Assembly (NCBI RefSeq): GCF_009363115.1
Contig: NZ_CP045298.1
Location: 682,001 to 746,000 of the forward strand
DNA from: Paenibacillus brasilensis
GTDB lineage: Bacteria; Bacillota; Bacilli; Paenibacillales; Paenibacillaceae
Direction: 5' to 3'
DNA: 64,000 bases
Position numbers and translations under genes: made by a program. The notes beneath the pieces are model-generated. The model searched no databases, was not told the DNA's origin, and saw only the letters and a program-made list of their open reading frames with translations. The stretch's first letter is position 1; the number at the start of each line of letters is the position of its first letter. This document shows, one piece after another, positions 54,961 through 63,629 of the stretch.

Positions 54961-56166
54961 TTAGGGTTGAGCTGGGACTGGGATTGTCATTTCCAAATCC
55001 TTATGATAGGTTTTAAGCATTTTCCCCTCTTGATCCTCGATAACTGACCAGTCCTTCTTAACCGTCATGGTGTACGGCTTGATCGTAATGGAGGTCGGTG
55101 CTTTTGCAAATGGGCTGTATGCTTCATCTTCATGGTATTCAAGATCGGGACTGCGATGGAATAGGCCTAACATGTGCTGCTCCAGCTGATTTCCGTCCTG
55201 ATCCACAATGTCGTAATACATTTTGGTCGCACTTAAATCACCTGATTGCTCCGCATTGCTTGGCACTTGGCCCTTGCTGTCCACAATAAGGCGGGTGGTC
55301 ACTGGAGTCAGCTCAATCTGCTTCACCGTGTAGCTAAACGTTCCGCTGCTCTGTGTCTTATCAGGCTTAAGCAAAATTTTGCTTTTAGACAAATTTTTCA
55401 CTGGCACCTGGAATTCAAAGGGCTCCTGAAAGCCGCTTACATCCACTTTTACCGTCATATCAAATTCATCGGGAAGATTTTTCTCCGACAGTCCTTTAGT
55501 GACTTCATACATAGCCATATTGCTGATTAGCTTGCCGTCTTCCCTTTTTCCAACAGCGCTTGTAAACATACCGTATACCAGCCTTTGACCTTGAATAAAA
55601 ACGTTAGGTGTAAACAAATACCCCTTTTTTTGCTTGTCCACGGGTACCTTCTCCAAGGTATTCCCCTCGACACTCACGGTATCCTCGGGTAAATAAGGAG
55701 ACATAATCTTCTCATCTTCTACCCCTTGGCGTTCAATCATGAACACCAGTCGTGTTCCGTCAAACATAACCTCTTTGATGTTCAAGGTCACTCCATCGCG
55801 GGTTACACTCAAATTGGGTGCCGTCGTCAGTCCTGATTTACTGGCTAGCTGCAAGCTGCTGTCAAAATTATATTGGAGTACACTTCCGAGCAGCGGGATA
55901 TTTTTTAATGCTTCAGCCATGGCTGGGGACACAAAACCGCTTCCCAATACCACCCCTCCCAACACGGCTGCAGCAGATACACCGATAGCTATTTTTTTAG
56001 TCCACGTGCCTTTTTTGTGAGTTAATTTCCTGCTCACCATATTCATTTCTCCCAGCCTCTTCATAATGTCATCCGCATAGCTAACCTGAGGCATCTTCTT
56101 GTTTTTAACGGTACGGCGGACTTGCTCCATTTGCTCGTGTTCAGTTGGATCTGACCATGCGTTCAT
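54961..56166 (-). CDS. DUF4179-type anti-sigma factor
   Basis: 401 residues. The N-terminal cytoplasmic part (DIMKRLGEMNMVSRKLTHKK) is followed by one membrane helix at about 55-78 (IAIGVSAAAVLGGVVLGSGF), a DUF4179 domain, and a beta-rich extracytoplasmic region with DUF5643-like features (QSSGTFSYTVKQIELTPVTT). It overlaps the sigma factor gene by 26 bp, start supported by AAGGGAGGG. By analogy with similar pairs it holds the ECF sigma at the membrane until an envelope signal arrives. Confidence 0.8.
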   Translation of the reverse strand: MNAWSDPTEHEQMEQVRRTVKNKKMPQVSYADDIMKRLGEMNMVSRKLTHKKGTWTKKIAIGVSAAAVLGGVVLGSGFVSPAMAEALKNIPLLGSVLQYNFDSSLQLASKSGLTTAPNLSVTRDGVTLNIKEVMFDGTRLVFMIERQGVEDEKIMSPYLPEDTVSVEGNTLEKVPVDKQKKGYLFTPNVFIQGQRLVYGMFTSAVGKREDGKLISNMAMYEVTKGLSEKNLPDEFDMTVKVDVSGFQEPFEFQVPVKNLSKSKILLKPDKTQSSGTFSYTVKQIELTPVTTRLIVDSKGQVPSNAEQSGDLSATKMYYDIVDQDGNQLEQHMLGLFHRSPDLEYHEDEAYSPFAKAPTSITIKPYTMTVKKDWSVIEDQEGKMLKTYHKDLEMTIPVPAQP

Positions 56167-56746
56167 TCGTTAGCCCTCCCTTTTTCATTTTTTGTTGAAT
56201 CAGCTTCTTGCGCAGCCGTTCATACTTCTTTCGCAAAGTCGCAGGCTTACAGTCCATAATTTGCCCAATCTCCTCAAAGCTGTACTGTTCCACAACCTTC
56301 AACAGCACAAGGTTCCTTTCTTCCGAATGCAGTTTCAACAAAAGTTCATCGACTTCGCGTTCATTATCGGATTGATGGTGGTAATCATCAAAATGCAGCT
56401 GCTGCTCCTTTTGGGTCGATATGAATTGATACCAGCGGCTTTTTTTCCTGATTTGATCCAAGCAGTGATAATACGCGACTTTATAAAGCCAACCTGAAAA
56501 AGAAACCCCCTGCTGCCGATATTTCCCTATCGTCTGATATACCTTGATAAAAATGTCCTGTACCGCGTCCTCCGCTTCCTCGCGATTTTTCAGGATGTAA
56601 TAGCAATACGTATATATCTGCTTTTCAAAAGTACGTATGATGATGGCATATGCCTGTTGATCGCCAGCTTTGACGCGTTCTACGACGGATTCTACATGTT
56701 CTGTATAGTCATTGGCCCCGGGGACCAAAGCGTTCCATAGGATCAC
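56141..56746 (-). CDS. ECF sigma factor (sigma-70 family)
   Basis: About 195-201 residues: region 2 (AYAIIIRTFEKQIYTYCYYI, REEAEDAVQDIFIKVYQTIG, FSGWLYKVAYYHCLDQIRKK) and region 4 (LLLKLHSEERNLVLLKVVEQ, YSFEEIGQIMDCKPATLRKK) are complete. The start is problematic: the ATG 56738 behind an ideal AAGGAGG opens a different frame that stops after nine codons (MERFGPRGQ), while the sigma frame offers only a GTG inside the binding site (56746) or a TTG 17 bp from it (56728). A one-base insertion in the CCCCGGGGCC run near 56717-56725 would explain this. Partner of the anti-sigma gene downstream. Confidence 0.75.
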   Translation of the reverse strand: MILWNALVPGANDYTEHVESVVERVKAGDQQAYAIIIRTFEKQIYTYCYYILKNREEAEDAVQDIFIKVYQTIGKYRQQGVSFSGWLYKVAYYHCLDQIRKKSRWYQFISTQKEQQLHFDDYHHQSDNEREVDELLLKLHSEERNLVLLKVVEQYSFEEIGQIMDCKPATLRKKYERLRKKLIQQKMKKGGLTNERMVRSN

Positions 56747-56956
56747 CTCCTTGTGTGTCCGTCATCATTCTGTTTAACGAATGCCCTGTGGTTGTTTGTG
56801 ACATCTTCTATAAAAAACCGAAAAAACACGCATCAAAACAAAAAAAGAAGCGTCGCTCTGAACGATTCGCTTCTTGTGCTTGATTTTTTGTAATTGTACC
56901 TGCTTGGTCGGCCTCATTCGCACATGCTGTGATATATCGGCATAATGACCATTTGT
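56404..56956. repeat. Duplicated segment, copy A (sigma side)
   Basis: Matches copy B (63147-63467) with over 90% identity by eye. Copy A contains the intact sigma 5' region; copy B lacks 224 bp of it (equivalent to about 56513-56736). Copy A ends within the small basic ORF that is complete in copy B. Offsets are +6743 before and +6519 after the deletion. Confidence 0.9.
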
Positions 56957-57118
56957 CGCTGGGGGACCCGGCTTTGGCTCAGTCTGTCAGCGGCAGCGAA
57001 AATGCCGATCTGGTCGCGGAGACGCGGTTTGCTACGTGACCCGTATTGGGCTACTCATGCAGCGATTGCGCTACGCGGCGAGCCTTCCATTCCTGAACAA
57101 TATCAACGTGGCTACTGA
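56955..57118 (+). pseudogene. C-terminal remnant of an old-yellow-enzyme flavoprotein
   Basis: LSLGDPALAQSVSGSENADL then VAETRFA, followed after a frame change by LRDPYWATHAAIALRGEPSI and PEQYQRGY-stop. The ADLV ... RDPYW ... P-QY-RG order is the C-terminus of NamA/YqjM-type NADH:flavin oxidoreductases. Only ~55 codons remain, starting exactly where copy A of the duplication ends. Confidence 0.55.
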
Positions 57119-57234
57119 GGCTTAAGTAACCCTACGTTGTTTTGTTTTAAAGGGTTTATTTATTATGGTCCTGTTCGCAGGTAACGAAAACTCAGTAGCT
57201 TATGCGAGAGGATTTGAACTATTCAGTCGTTCCA

Positions 57235-58965
57235 TTATTTATATGAGTGCTCATATACCTCATTTTGTAGGAAATCCTTTTGCTTAATATATGAGCTAGA
57301 ATAGATGCTATTATACGACATTAGATCAGCATGGCTACCCTGCTCTATAATTTTACCGTTTTGAATAACTAAGATATGATCCGAATGTATTACAGTCTGG
57401 AATTTATGAGCAATAATAATAATGGTTCGTTCACCCTTAAGTTCATTTAAAAGGTGTAGAATCAAGGATTCAGTTTCAGCATCAAGAGCAGATGTCATCT
57501 CATCAAAAATGAGTATCTCTGCGTTATGTAGCAGTGCTCTTGCTATAGCAAGACGTTGTTTTTGACCTACAGAAAGGTCGTATTTTTCGGAAATGATGTA
57601 CGTATTATATTTCTGGGGAAGTGATAAAATATAGTCATGTAACCCGACTTTTTTCGAAATATCAATGACTTCATTTAATGTTGCATTTTTATTCCCAAAA
57701 GCGATGTTCTCGAATATAGTTCCTGTTGTTAATAACTCTTCCTGTGTTACTACCGCTATATTTTTATAGAAGGAACTTTTATTTAAATCGTGTAATTTAT
57801 GATTATCATAAAGAATCTCACCTTTAGTTGGAACAATTTCTCCTGTTAAAAGTTTTGCAATCGTAGTTTTACCAGATCCACTTCCTCCTACTATAGCTAA
57901 CATTTGATTTTTTTTGATTTCAAACGAGATATTATCAAGAACAGAGGTTTGATTATTGTAAGAAAACGACACGTTTTTTACATGTATTGCATTTTCTATA
58001 TTTGAAAAAATGGTATTGCCGTTCCAAATATCTTTTAAATTCAAAAAGTCAAGAATCCTCCCGGCAGAAGCTATAGCTGATTGAACACCTACGTTCAACT
58101 GTGATAAGCGTGATACAGGTTGTAACAGTTTGACTATATATGTACTAAACGCGACGAGCGTGCCTAAGGTGACTTCTCCTTTAATTAATAAGAAGCCGCC
58201 AATGATTAGTAAAAGTACAGGGAAAAACCCGCTTAAAAAGTTACTGATTATGCCTAGTAGCAGTTCACGAGAAAAAAGTTTTTTCAAAATACGAATCAGA
58301 AGGATTTGTTCTCTGCAAAATAAGGCACTACTATACCTTTGGCGGTTAAATCTAACCGAGGTCCACTTTTGCTTTAAACCTAATTGTAGTATTTCCATTA
58401 CATTTTCGTACTGTTTTTTGTAATTTATATTTAACTGATACACTTTCTTTTTGGAATTGTAGTATAAGAAAAAGTAAATGGGTATAAAAAACAAGGATAT
58501 CGTTGCCAACTTCCAATCCATAAAATAGAGGACAATTACGGTTCCGATAATCGTCAAACAATCGGTAAACATAGCTATAAATGCTTGGTTTAGCAATCCT
58601 GTGAACGCCTCGACATCATTATAGATTAAAGAAATAATCTTACCGGAAGGCTGATGGATTCGTAGACTAAGATTTTGATTATAAATATCATTTCTTAATC
58701 GAAATTGCAACAAATTTCGAATTCTAAAAATAAGTGAATCTCTAAGTGCCGCTGTCAATCCCCCTCCGATCAGTAAGGATAAAAAAAGAATACCAAAATA
58801 ACTTATTTCCTTAGCAGAAAGTGCTTTAGCATTATAAGAATCTATCAATCTCTGCATTAAAATGGGTTGGTATATCATAAACAATATATTTATGATAATT
58901 ATGCAGAGTGCGGTAATTTGAAGTGGCAATAGAGGTTTAATATATCCTTTTATTAATTGTATCAT
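57235..58965 (-). CDS. ABC exporter (fused membrane and ATPase domains)
   Basis: 576 residues, ATG behind CGGAGG. Six membrane helices within residues 1-300 (ALCIIIINILFMIYQPILMQ, GILFLSLLIGGGLTAAL, LTIIGTVIVLYFMDWKLATI and others), then an ATPase domain with Walker A GGSGSGKTT at 360-368, signature LSVGQ at 464-468, Walker B ILIFDE at 484-489 and the H-loop IIIIAHKF. No N-terminal C39 peptidase domain, so it would export an already trimmed product. Directly downstream of the radical-SAM gene on the same strand, as in peptide natural-product clusters. AT-rich like the whole island. Confidence 0.85.
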   Translation of the reverse strand: MIQLIKGYIKPLLPLQITALCIIIINILFMIYQPILMQRLIDSYNAKALSAKEISYFGILFLSLLIGGGLTAALRDSLIFRIRNLLQFRLRNDIYNQNLSLRIHQPSGKIISLIYNDVEAFTGLLNQAFIAMFTDCLTIIGTVIVLYFMDWKLATISLFFIPIYFFLYYNSKKKVYQLNINYKKQYENVMEILQLGLKQKWTSVRFNRQRYSSALFCREQILLIRILKKLFSRELLLGIISNFLSGFFPVLLLIIGGFLLIKGEVTLGTLVAFSTYIVKLLQPVSRLSQLNVGVQSAIASAGRILDFLNLKDIWNGNTIFSNIENAIHVKNVSFSYNNQTSVLDNISFEIKKNQMLAIVGGSGSGKTTIAKLLTGEIVPTKGEILYDNHKLHDLNKSSFYKNIAVVTQEELLTTGTIFENIAFGNKNATLNEVIDISKKVGLHDYILSLPQKYNTYIISEKYDLSVGQKQRLAIARALLHNAEILIFDEMTSALDAETESLILHLLNELKGERTIIIIAHKFQTVIHSDHILVIQNGKIIEQGSHADLMSYNSIYSSSYIKQKDFLQNEVYEHSYK

Positions 58966-59067
58966 AAGTATGTCCTCCGTAATTGGGAATTAGGAGCCAG
59001 GGTATAACTGTATCGGCATTGCTGTATTACATAAGAAGTAGATGGGAGTACAATGCCGAATTATAAA

Positions 59068-60123
59068 TTATTGACCAAAAAGGATGTTTCTTTGTTCTTG
59101 GGTAAGTTGAAGGTATAAATTTATAGTAGAAGTAATGAATTTTTGGGTTACTTTGCAGAGTTTACCGACAGGTTGATTGATATTTCCATTCTCTGAAAAA
59201 TTCTCCTGGTGACATCCTCCGCCACAGAGGTTTTTTGCCCAACAATTTGAACAGGTTGTTCTATTTCTTATCGTTGAATTTTCTATAAAATCATATTGTC
59301 TGCTCAATTTATCCTCATCAAACAGGTTGCCGATGGAGCATTCGTCCTCGCCTACAAACCGATGGCAAGGGAACAAATTCCCTCTAACATCAACAGCGAC
59401 AGCATTCGTACCTGCGCCACAAAAGTGAATTCTAGGACCGCCGGAATGGATTTTACTTAGCATACCAAGGACATTGGACATTTTTTTGGCTGTAGCATAG
59501 TCTTCATTTTCTAATAATTCTTGGAATCTTTCTACCAGCTTAACCATCTCTTTTGATAAAATATCATAGTGCTCGTCCGATAAGGAATAAAGCGCTGGGG
59601 ACAAATATATTTTTCTAAAACCCAGTTTTACTAAATGGTCAAAAGACTTATGAAGATCAAGCTCTACAGGTGTTACTGTACCTCTTGCACCTATTTTATG
59701 ATCATTTCTCATTTCTTTTGTACGTTTTAATAGTAAATCATAAGACCCTTGTCCACCTTTGAAAAAACGATTAAAATTATGTGTTTTTTCATCACCGTCA
59801 ATGCTGGTTTGCACACCAAAATGATGTTTGTAAAAAAAGCTTTTGATTTTAGGAGTGATGAGTGTACCGTTAGTGGTTATAGAAAAAGAAAATTTCTTAT
59901 GATGAATTTGAGATTGTTTATTAACGTAGTGTACAGTCTCTTGCATTAGAGGGAAATTTAACAAGGGTTCCCCGCCAAAAAAAGTGATATTTAATTGCTC
60001 CATTTCTCCCGACTGTTGAATAAGAAAGTCTACAGCCGCTTTAGCAATTTGTAAAATATATAATAATGTACATTTTTTAGTTATACAAAACCATACTAGG
60101 AAGGAGAACTTCAAAGTTATCAT
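59068..60123 (-). pseudogene. Radical SAM/SPASM peptide maturase lacking its CxxxCxxC motif
   Basis: About 345 codons. From ITFFGGEPLLNF (GGEP at 50-53) onward it is a good radical-SAM/SPASM protein: SITTNGTLITPK, VQTSIDGDEKTHN, and eight Cys at 235, 253, 262, 291, 294, 300, 304 and 323 (HFCGAGTNAVAVDVRGNLFP, CSNCWAKNLCGGGCHQENF) as in thioether-forming SCIFF/ranthipeptide maturases (PapB-like). But upstream of IAKAAVDFLIQQ the reading dissolves into CITKKCTLLYIL: the CxxxCxxC cluster site and the ~80-residue leader-binding part are missing, and there is no ribosome binding site. Without that cluster it cannot do radical chemistry. No precursor peptide gene is seen nearby. Confidence 0.75.
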
Positions 60124-60295
60124 TCACTTGTTTATACGAAGCAACTTACAGATTGCTCAAAAAGTACTTGTATCTGGTTAGGACATTTTATTGATCTCTC
60201 TTTACGTGTTATATACAAACCTATGTCATCGTGTATGTTGCTGTAACTACAAAAAAATGTATAATAGTAATATTTCATGCTTAGGAGGTTTGAAA

Positions 60296-61222
60296 ATGGA
60301 ATATATAGTCGAAACTAAAGCACTCCGAAAAAATTTTGGTCTCTTTACCGCTGTATACGACATATCCTTGCACGTGGAGCGGGGGAGCATTTACGGTTTT
60401 CTCGGCGAGAACGGGGCCGGAAAAACAACCACAATCAGAATGCTGATGAGACTCATGGAGCCTACAAGCGGAGAGGTTTTCTTATTTGGGGAGCGGCTGG
60501 AGAAGAACTACCCGTCTATCTTTTCCAGAATAGGCACCATTATTGAAACGCCTGGCTTTTACGGAAACCTCAGCGCAAGGGATAACCTGAGGATATGCTG
60601 CACGTACATGGGGGTGAAAGATGAGGGAAGAATTGAACGTACGCTCTCTACCGTGGGATTGGAGCATACCGGCAAGAAGAAGTTTATTGATTTTTCCTTA
60701 GGAATGAAGCAAAGATTAGGGATTGCGAGGGCGCTTGTCCATGATCCGGAGCTGCTCATATTGGACGAGCCTACGAACGGACTGGACCCGTCAGGGATCA
60801 AGGAAATTCGTCAATTACTGAAGCGGCTATGTGAGGAAGAAGGGAAAACGATTCTCATCTCCAGCCACATCCTGAGCGAAATTCAACAGTTAGCGACACA
60901 CATCGGAATCATACATAATGGAAAACTGTTGGCTGAAGATCGTTTGAACCGGTTGGAGGAAAGCTTTGAGCAATATACGGATGTAAAGGTAGACGATGCG
61001 GAGGCGGTTCGTACGTTTCTGCAAGAGCGTATGAAGCAGACTCAATGTGATGTGAAATCCAAGCAACATTTAAGAATCTATAACCCTATCGAGAATACAG
61101 CGGCGTTAAACAAAGAGTTAATGGATCACCATTTTTCGGTCTATGAAATACACACCTCAAAGCAGACGCTGGAGGATTACTTTTTGGCGCTCATCTCAAG
61201 GGAGGGTGAGCGGCGTGATTAG
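60296..61222 (+). CDS. ABC transporter ATPase, BcrA/lantibiotic-immunity type
   Basis: 308 residues, ATG 60296 behind TAGGAGGT. N-terminal EYIVETKALRKNFGLFTAVY, Walker A GENGAGKTTT, LMEPTSGEVFLFGE, signature FSLGMKQRLGIA and Walker B LLILDEPTNGLDPSGIKEI match the BcrA/lantibiotic-protection ABC ATPases. Overlaps the next gene by 8 bp. With the two permeases downstream it would expel or detach a membrane-active peptide such as a bacteriocin or bacitracin-like compound. Confidence 0.88.
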   Translation: MEYIVETKALRKNFGLFTAVYDISLHVERGSIYGFLGENGAGKTTTIRMLMRLMEPTSGEVFLFGERLEKNYPSIFSRIGTIIETPGFYGNLSARDNLRICCTYMGVKDEGRIERTLSTVGLEHTGKKKFIDFSLGMKQRLGIARALVHDPELLILDEPTNGLDPSGIKEIRQLLKRLCEEEGKTILISSHILSEIQQLATHIGIIHNGKLLAEDRLNRLEESFEQYTDVKVDDAEAVRTFLQERMKQTQCDVKSKQHLRIYNPIENTAALNKELMDHHFSVYEIHTSKQTLEDYFLALISREGERRD

Positions 61223-61925
61223 AGCGGAGCTCATTAAACTCAAGGGTTCTAAAGCTTTTGTGCTGAGCTATATTATATTACTGGCTGTTACGCTGTTATT
61301 TTTTATTTTGGACGCTATCTTTCCCCAGTATTCGATTGATCATTCTGGGTGGAACTATTATTTTCAGGAGATTGTCGGCTTCATCAACATTGCGACCGGA
61401 TTTATCAGCTACTTCATATTAACCGGTCATATTTTCGCGAGAGAGTACCAGGAAGATACGCATCTATTTATGTTTACGAGTCCTGTAGCCCGAACGAAAT
61501 TTTATGTCAATAAACTACTGGTAATATATGGATATATAGTGGTTTCTTTATTTTCTGTGCTGATTTTGTCTGCGTTATTAGGGATGTTGATTACCGATCG
61601 ACCCTTAACGCTGGATATCTGGGTAGACCAGATTCAGGTGTTTGCTAAAATGTGTGTAATGCATGCGATGCTAATACCGTTCATTTCTTTTTTCGTCATA
61701 CGGTGGAAAAGTTTTCTGGTGGTCGTGCTCGTAACTTGTACCGTCATATTTTTGAATTTCACGTACAAAAGTGAATGGAATCCGTTGATTGTTCCGTTTC
61801 TTTTATCTCCCAATGAAGGAAGCGCGTTCATACAGGTCGATGATATAATAGCTTGGTTCAGCTTATCTGTTACCTTTATTCTTGGATTATTTTTATCCAT
61901 TTGGACGTATAAAAGAAGATACTAA
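61215..61925 (+). CDS. ABC-2 type permease, first of two
   Basis: 236 residues, GTG 61215 behind GGAGGG and overlapping the ATPase gene end. Six membrane helices; the opening RAELIKLKGSKAFVLSYIIL and FILTGHIFAREYQEDTHLFM are typical of BcrB/lantibiotic-immunity EF-type permeases. Partner of the ATPase upstream; about 50% alike to the second permease by eye (REYQE-TH, KLLVIYGYIVVSL, MHAMLIPFISFF), so the two probably form the heterodimeric membrane part. Confidence 0.85.
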   Translation: MIRAELIKLKGSKAFVLSYIILLAVTLLFFILDAIFPQYSIDHSGWNYYFQEIVGFINIATGFISYFILTGHIFAREYQEDTHLFMFTSPVARTKFYVNKLLVIYGYIVVSLFSVLILSALLGMLITDRPLTLDIWVDQIQVFAKMCVMHAMLIPFISFFVIRWKSFLVVVLVTCTVIFLNFTYKSEWNPLIVPFLLSPNEGSAFIQVDDIIAWFSLSVTFILGLFLSIWTYKRRY

Positions 61926-61953
61926 AGATGGGCTTTCTGAAAGGAGGGGGATT

Positions 61954-62691
61954 ATGCTTAACCTGTTTAAAGCAGAGTGGCTGAAGCTGAAATGGACCAA
62001 AATTCTTATTCTGAGCGTGATTATTTTAGTATTATCGGTCGCTTTTATTTCCTTCAGTTATGAGGGTAGCTCCAAGTATTCCATAGACCGTGACGGTTGG
62101 AATGCATACTTTATGGATTTGGTAATTAATATCAATTTTCTAACCGGGTATATGAGCTATTATATTTTGACCATCTTTATCTATACGAGAGAGTATCAGG
62201 AAAACACTCATATTGCCCTGTTCACAAATCCGGTTCGTCGAACGCGTATCTACTTCAGCAAGCTACTGGTTATATATACGTATATTGCGGTTAGCTTGCT
62301 GTTGGCATTTGTCATATCTGCTGTATTGGGAACCTTGATTACAAGTAGACCTTTAACTTCTGAAATTGTTATATATCAGCTTGGGGTATTTGCTAAAATG
62401 TTTCTTATGCACGCCATGCTCATTCCGATAATATCTTTCTTCGCCATTCGATGGGAAAAATTTATAAACGCTGTGATCGCGATGTGCACGGTCATATGTT
62501 TAAATTTTGTTCTGATCAATGTAACTGGAAATACACTCTATCCATGGACGGTCCCAGTTTTATTTTCTCCACATGGCACGTTGGGAAGAACATATACGCA
62601 TGTTCCGAACGGGGTCATCAGTATATGTTTCATTTTTGTGCTGGGGCTTATCCTGTCGTTGAGGAGCTTTAGCAGCATAAAAAAGAAATAA
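61954..62691 (+). CDS. ABC-2 type permease, second of two
   Basis: 245 residues, ATG 61954 behind AAAGGAGGGGG. Same architecture as the preceding gene (KAEWLKLKWTKILILSVIIL, IYTREYQENTHIALFTNPVR, KLLVIYTYIAVSLLLAFVIS, MHAMLIPIISFFAIRWEKFI), evidently an old tandem duplicate. Last gene of the three-gene immunity-type operon; terminator at 62745. Confidence 0.85.
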   Translation: MLNLFKAEWLKLKWTKILILSVIILVLSVAFISFSYEGSSKYSIDRDGWNAYFMDLVININFLTGYMSYYILTIFIYTREYQENTHIALFTNPVRRTRIYFSKLLVIYTYIAVSLLLAFVISAVLGTLITSRPLTSEIVIYQLGVFAKMFLMHAMLIPIISFFAIRWEKFINAVIAMCTVICLNFVLINVTGNTLYPWTVPVLFSPHGTLGRTYTHVPNGVISICFIFVLGLILSLRSFSSIKKK

Positions 62692-62744
62692 ACTGTTCAA
62701 GTCAAGGAATCAACATACTTCTATACTAACGTTGTATATAAGCA

Positions 62745-62790
62745 GGCACCTAAACGAAGTATACGCTTCGTCAGGTGCCCTCTTTGTATT
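62745..62790 (+). terminator. Terminator of the ABC immunity operon
   Basis: GGCACCT ... AGGTGCC with an inner ACGAAG/CTTCGT stem, followed by CTCTTTG. Confidence 0.8.
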
Positions 62791-62831
62791 ATAATGTTTG
62801 ATTAGCACAAAGGCATTCATTTTCTTCATAC

Positions 62832-63104
62832 TTGCATTTTCGTACCTGCAGTTGTTATTTGGTTAAAACTTTAACCTCCTTGGGACCGAGGGGCACGGTG
62901 ATGGAGCAAGGTACTAAAAGTTTATCAGGGATACGTTCAATCGATATGACAGACGGAGTAATTGAAGTGTTGAAGAAACACGAAGAGAGAATTAGTAAAG
63001 AAAAAGAACTGGCTGGAGAAATGTATATGGACAATGATTTAGTGTGTTGTACCAACATCGGTAAGCCTGTATTCCAAAATACACTTTCAAGATTAAAAAT
63101 ATAA
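62832..63104 (+). pseudogene. Tyrosine recombinase (integrase) internal fragment
   Basis: A ~60-codon segment SGIRSIDMTDGVIEVLKKHE, ISKEKELAGEMYMDNDLVCC, TNIGKPV matches the middle of phage/ICE tyrosine integrases (between the core-binding domain and the HxxR box). Catalytic Arg, His and Tyr boxes are absent. It lies at the right edge of the AT-rich island, 43 bp before copy B of the flanking duplication. Confidence 0.6.
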
Positions 63105-63146
63105 AGATAAAAACATTGGGGCTACTATTTTATTGCTATTATATTG

Positions 63147-63467
63147 GCTCCTTTTGGGTCGATATGAATTGATACCAGCGGCTTTTTTTCCTGATTTGAT
63201 CCAAGCAGTGATAATACGCGACTTTATAAAGCCAAGCTGAAAAAGAAACCTGCTGATAGGATCACCTCCTTGTGTGTCCGTCATCATTCTGTATAACGAA
63301 TGCCCTGTGGTTGTTTGTGACATCTCCTATAAAAAACCGGAAAAAACGCGTATCAAAACAAAAAAAGAAGCGTCGCTCTGAACGATTCGCTTCTTTTTTT
63401 GTAATTGTACCTGCTTGGTCGGCCTCATCCGTACATGCTGTGATATATCCGCATAATGACCATTTGT
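63147..63467. repeat. Duplicated segment, copy B (right flank of island)
   Basis: Second copy of 56404-56956, with a 224-bp internal deletion joining 63255 to 63256 and a few indels. It contains a broken sigma-factor piece and the terminator-overlapping 3' part of the small basic ORF. Confidence 0.9.
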
Positions 63468-63545
63468 TTTGCGACTCTGTGCGGCGCAATACATTCCTGC
63501 GCGCTTCGCCTTGCTTAGTGCTTTTTGTGTTCGAGTACGTGCCAT
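63327..63545 (-). CDS. Small basic protein whose 3' end runs through a terminator
   Basis: 72 residues from MARTRTQKALSKAKRAGMYC, very rich in Lys/Arg, Gln and Thr; such short MARTRTQKAL-type proteins recur in Paenibacillus but have no known role. AAGGAG lies 12 bp upstream of ATG 63545. The last ~20 codons (KKKRIVQSDASFFV) are encoded by a bidirectional terminator-like hairpin, so either translation ends in the terminator or the real product is shorter. Copy A preserves only the 3' half of this frame. Confidence 0.45.
   Translation of the reverse strand: MARTRTQKALSKAKRAGMYCAAQSRKTNGHYADISQHVRMRPTKQVQLQKKKRIVQSDASFFVLIRVFSGFL
63365..63401. terminator. Bidirectional terminator in the duplicated segment (copy B)
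   Basis: AAGAAGCG ... CGCTTCTTTTTTT with a partly paired loop, A-run and T-run arms. The equivalent hairpin in copy A is at about 56844-56876. Confidence 0.8.
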
Positions 63546-63629
63546 ACGGCCTTCACTCTCCTTCATTAGACTCCATTTATCATAGCATCAGAAATCCAAA
63601 TCGTGAAGGTTACAGATACAAGAATGCCA

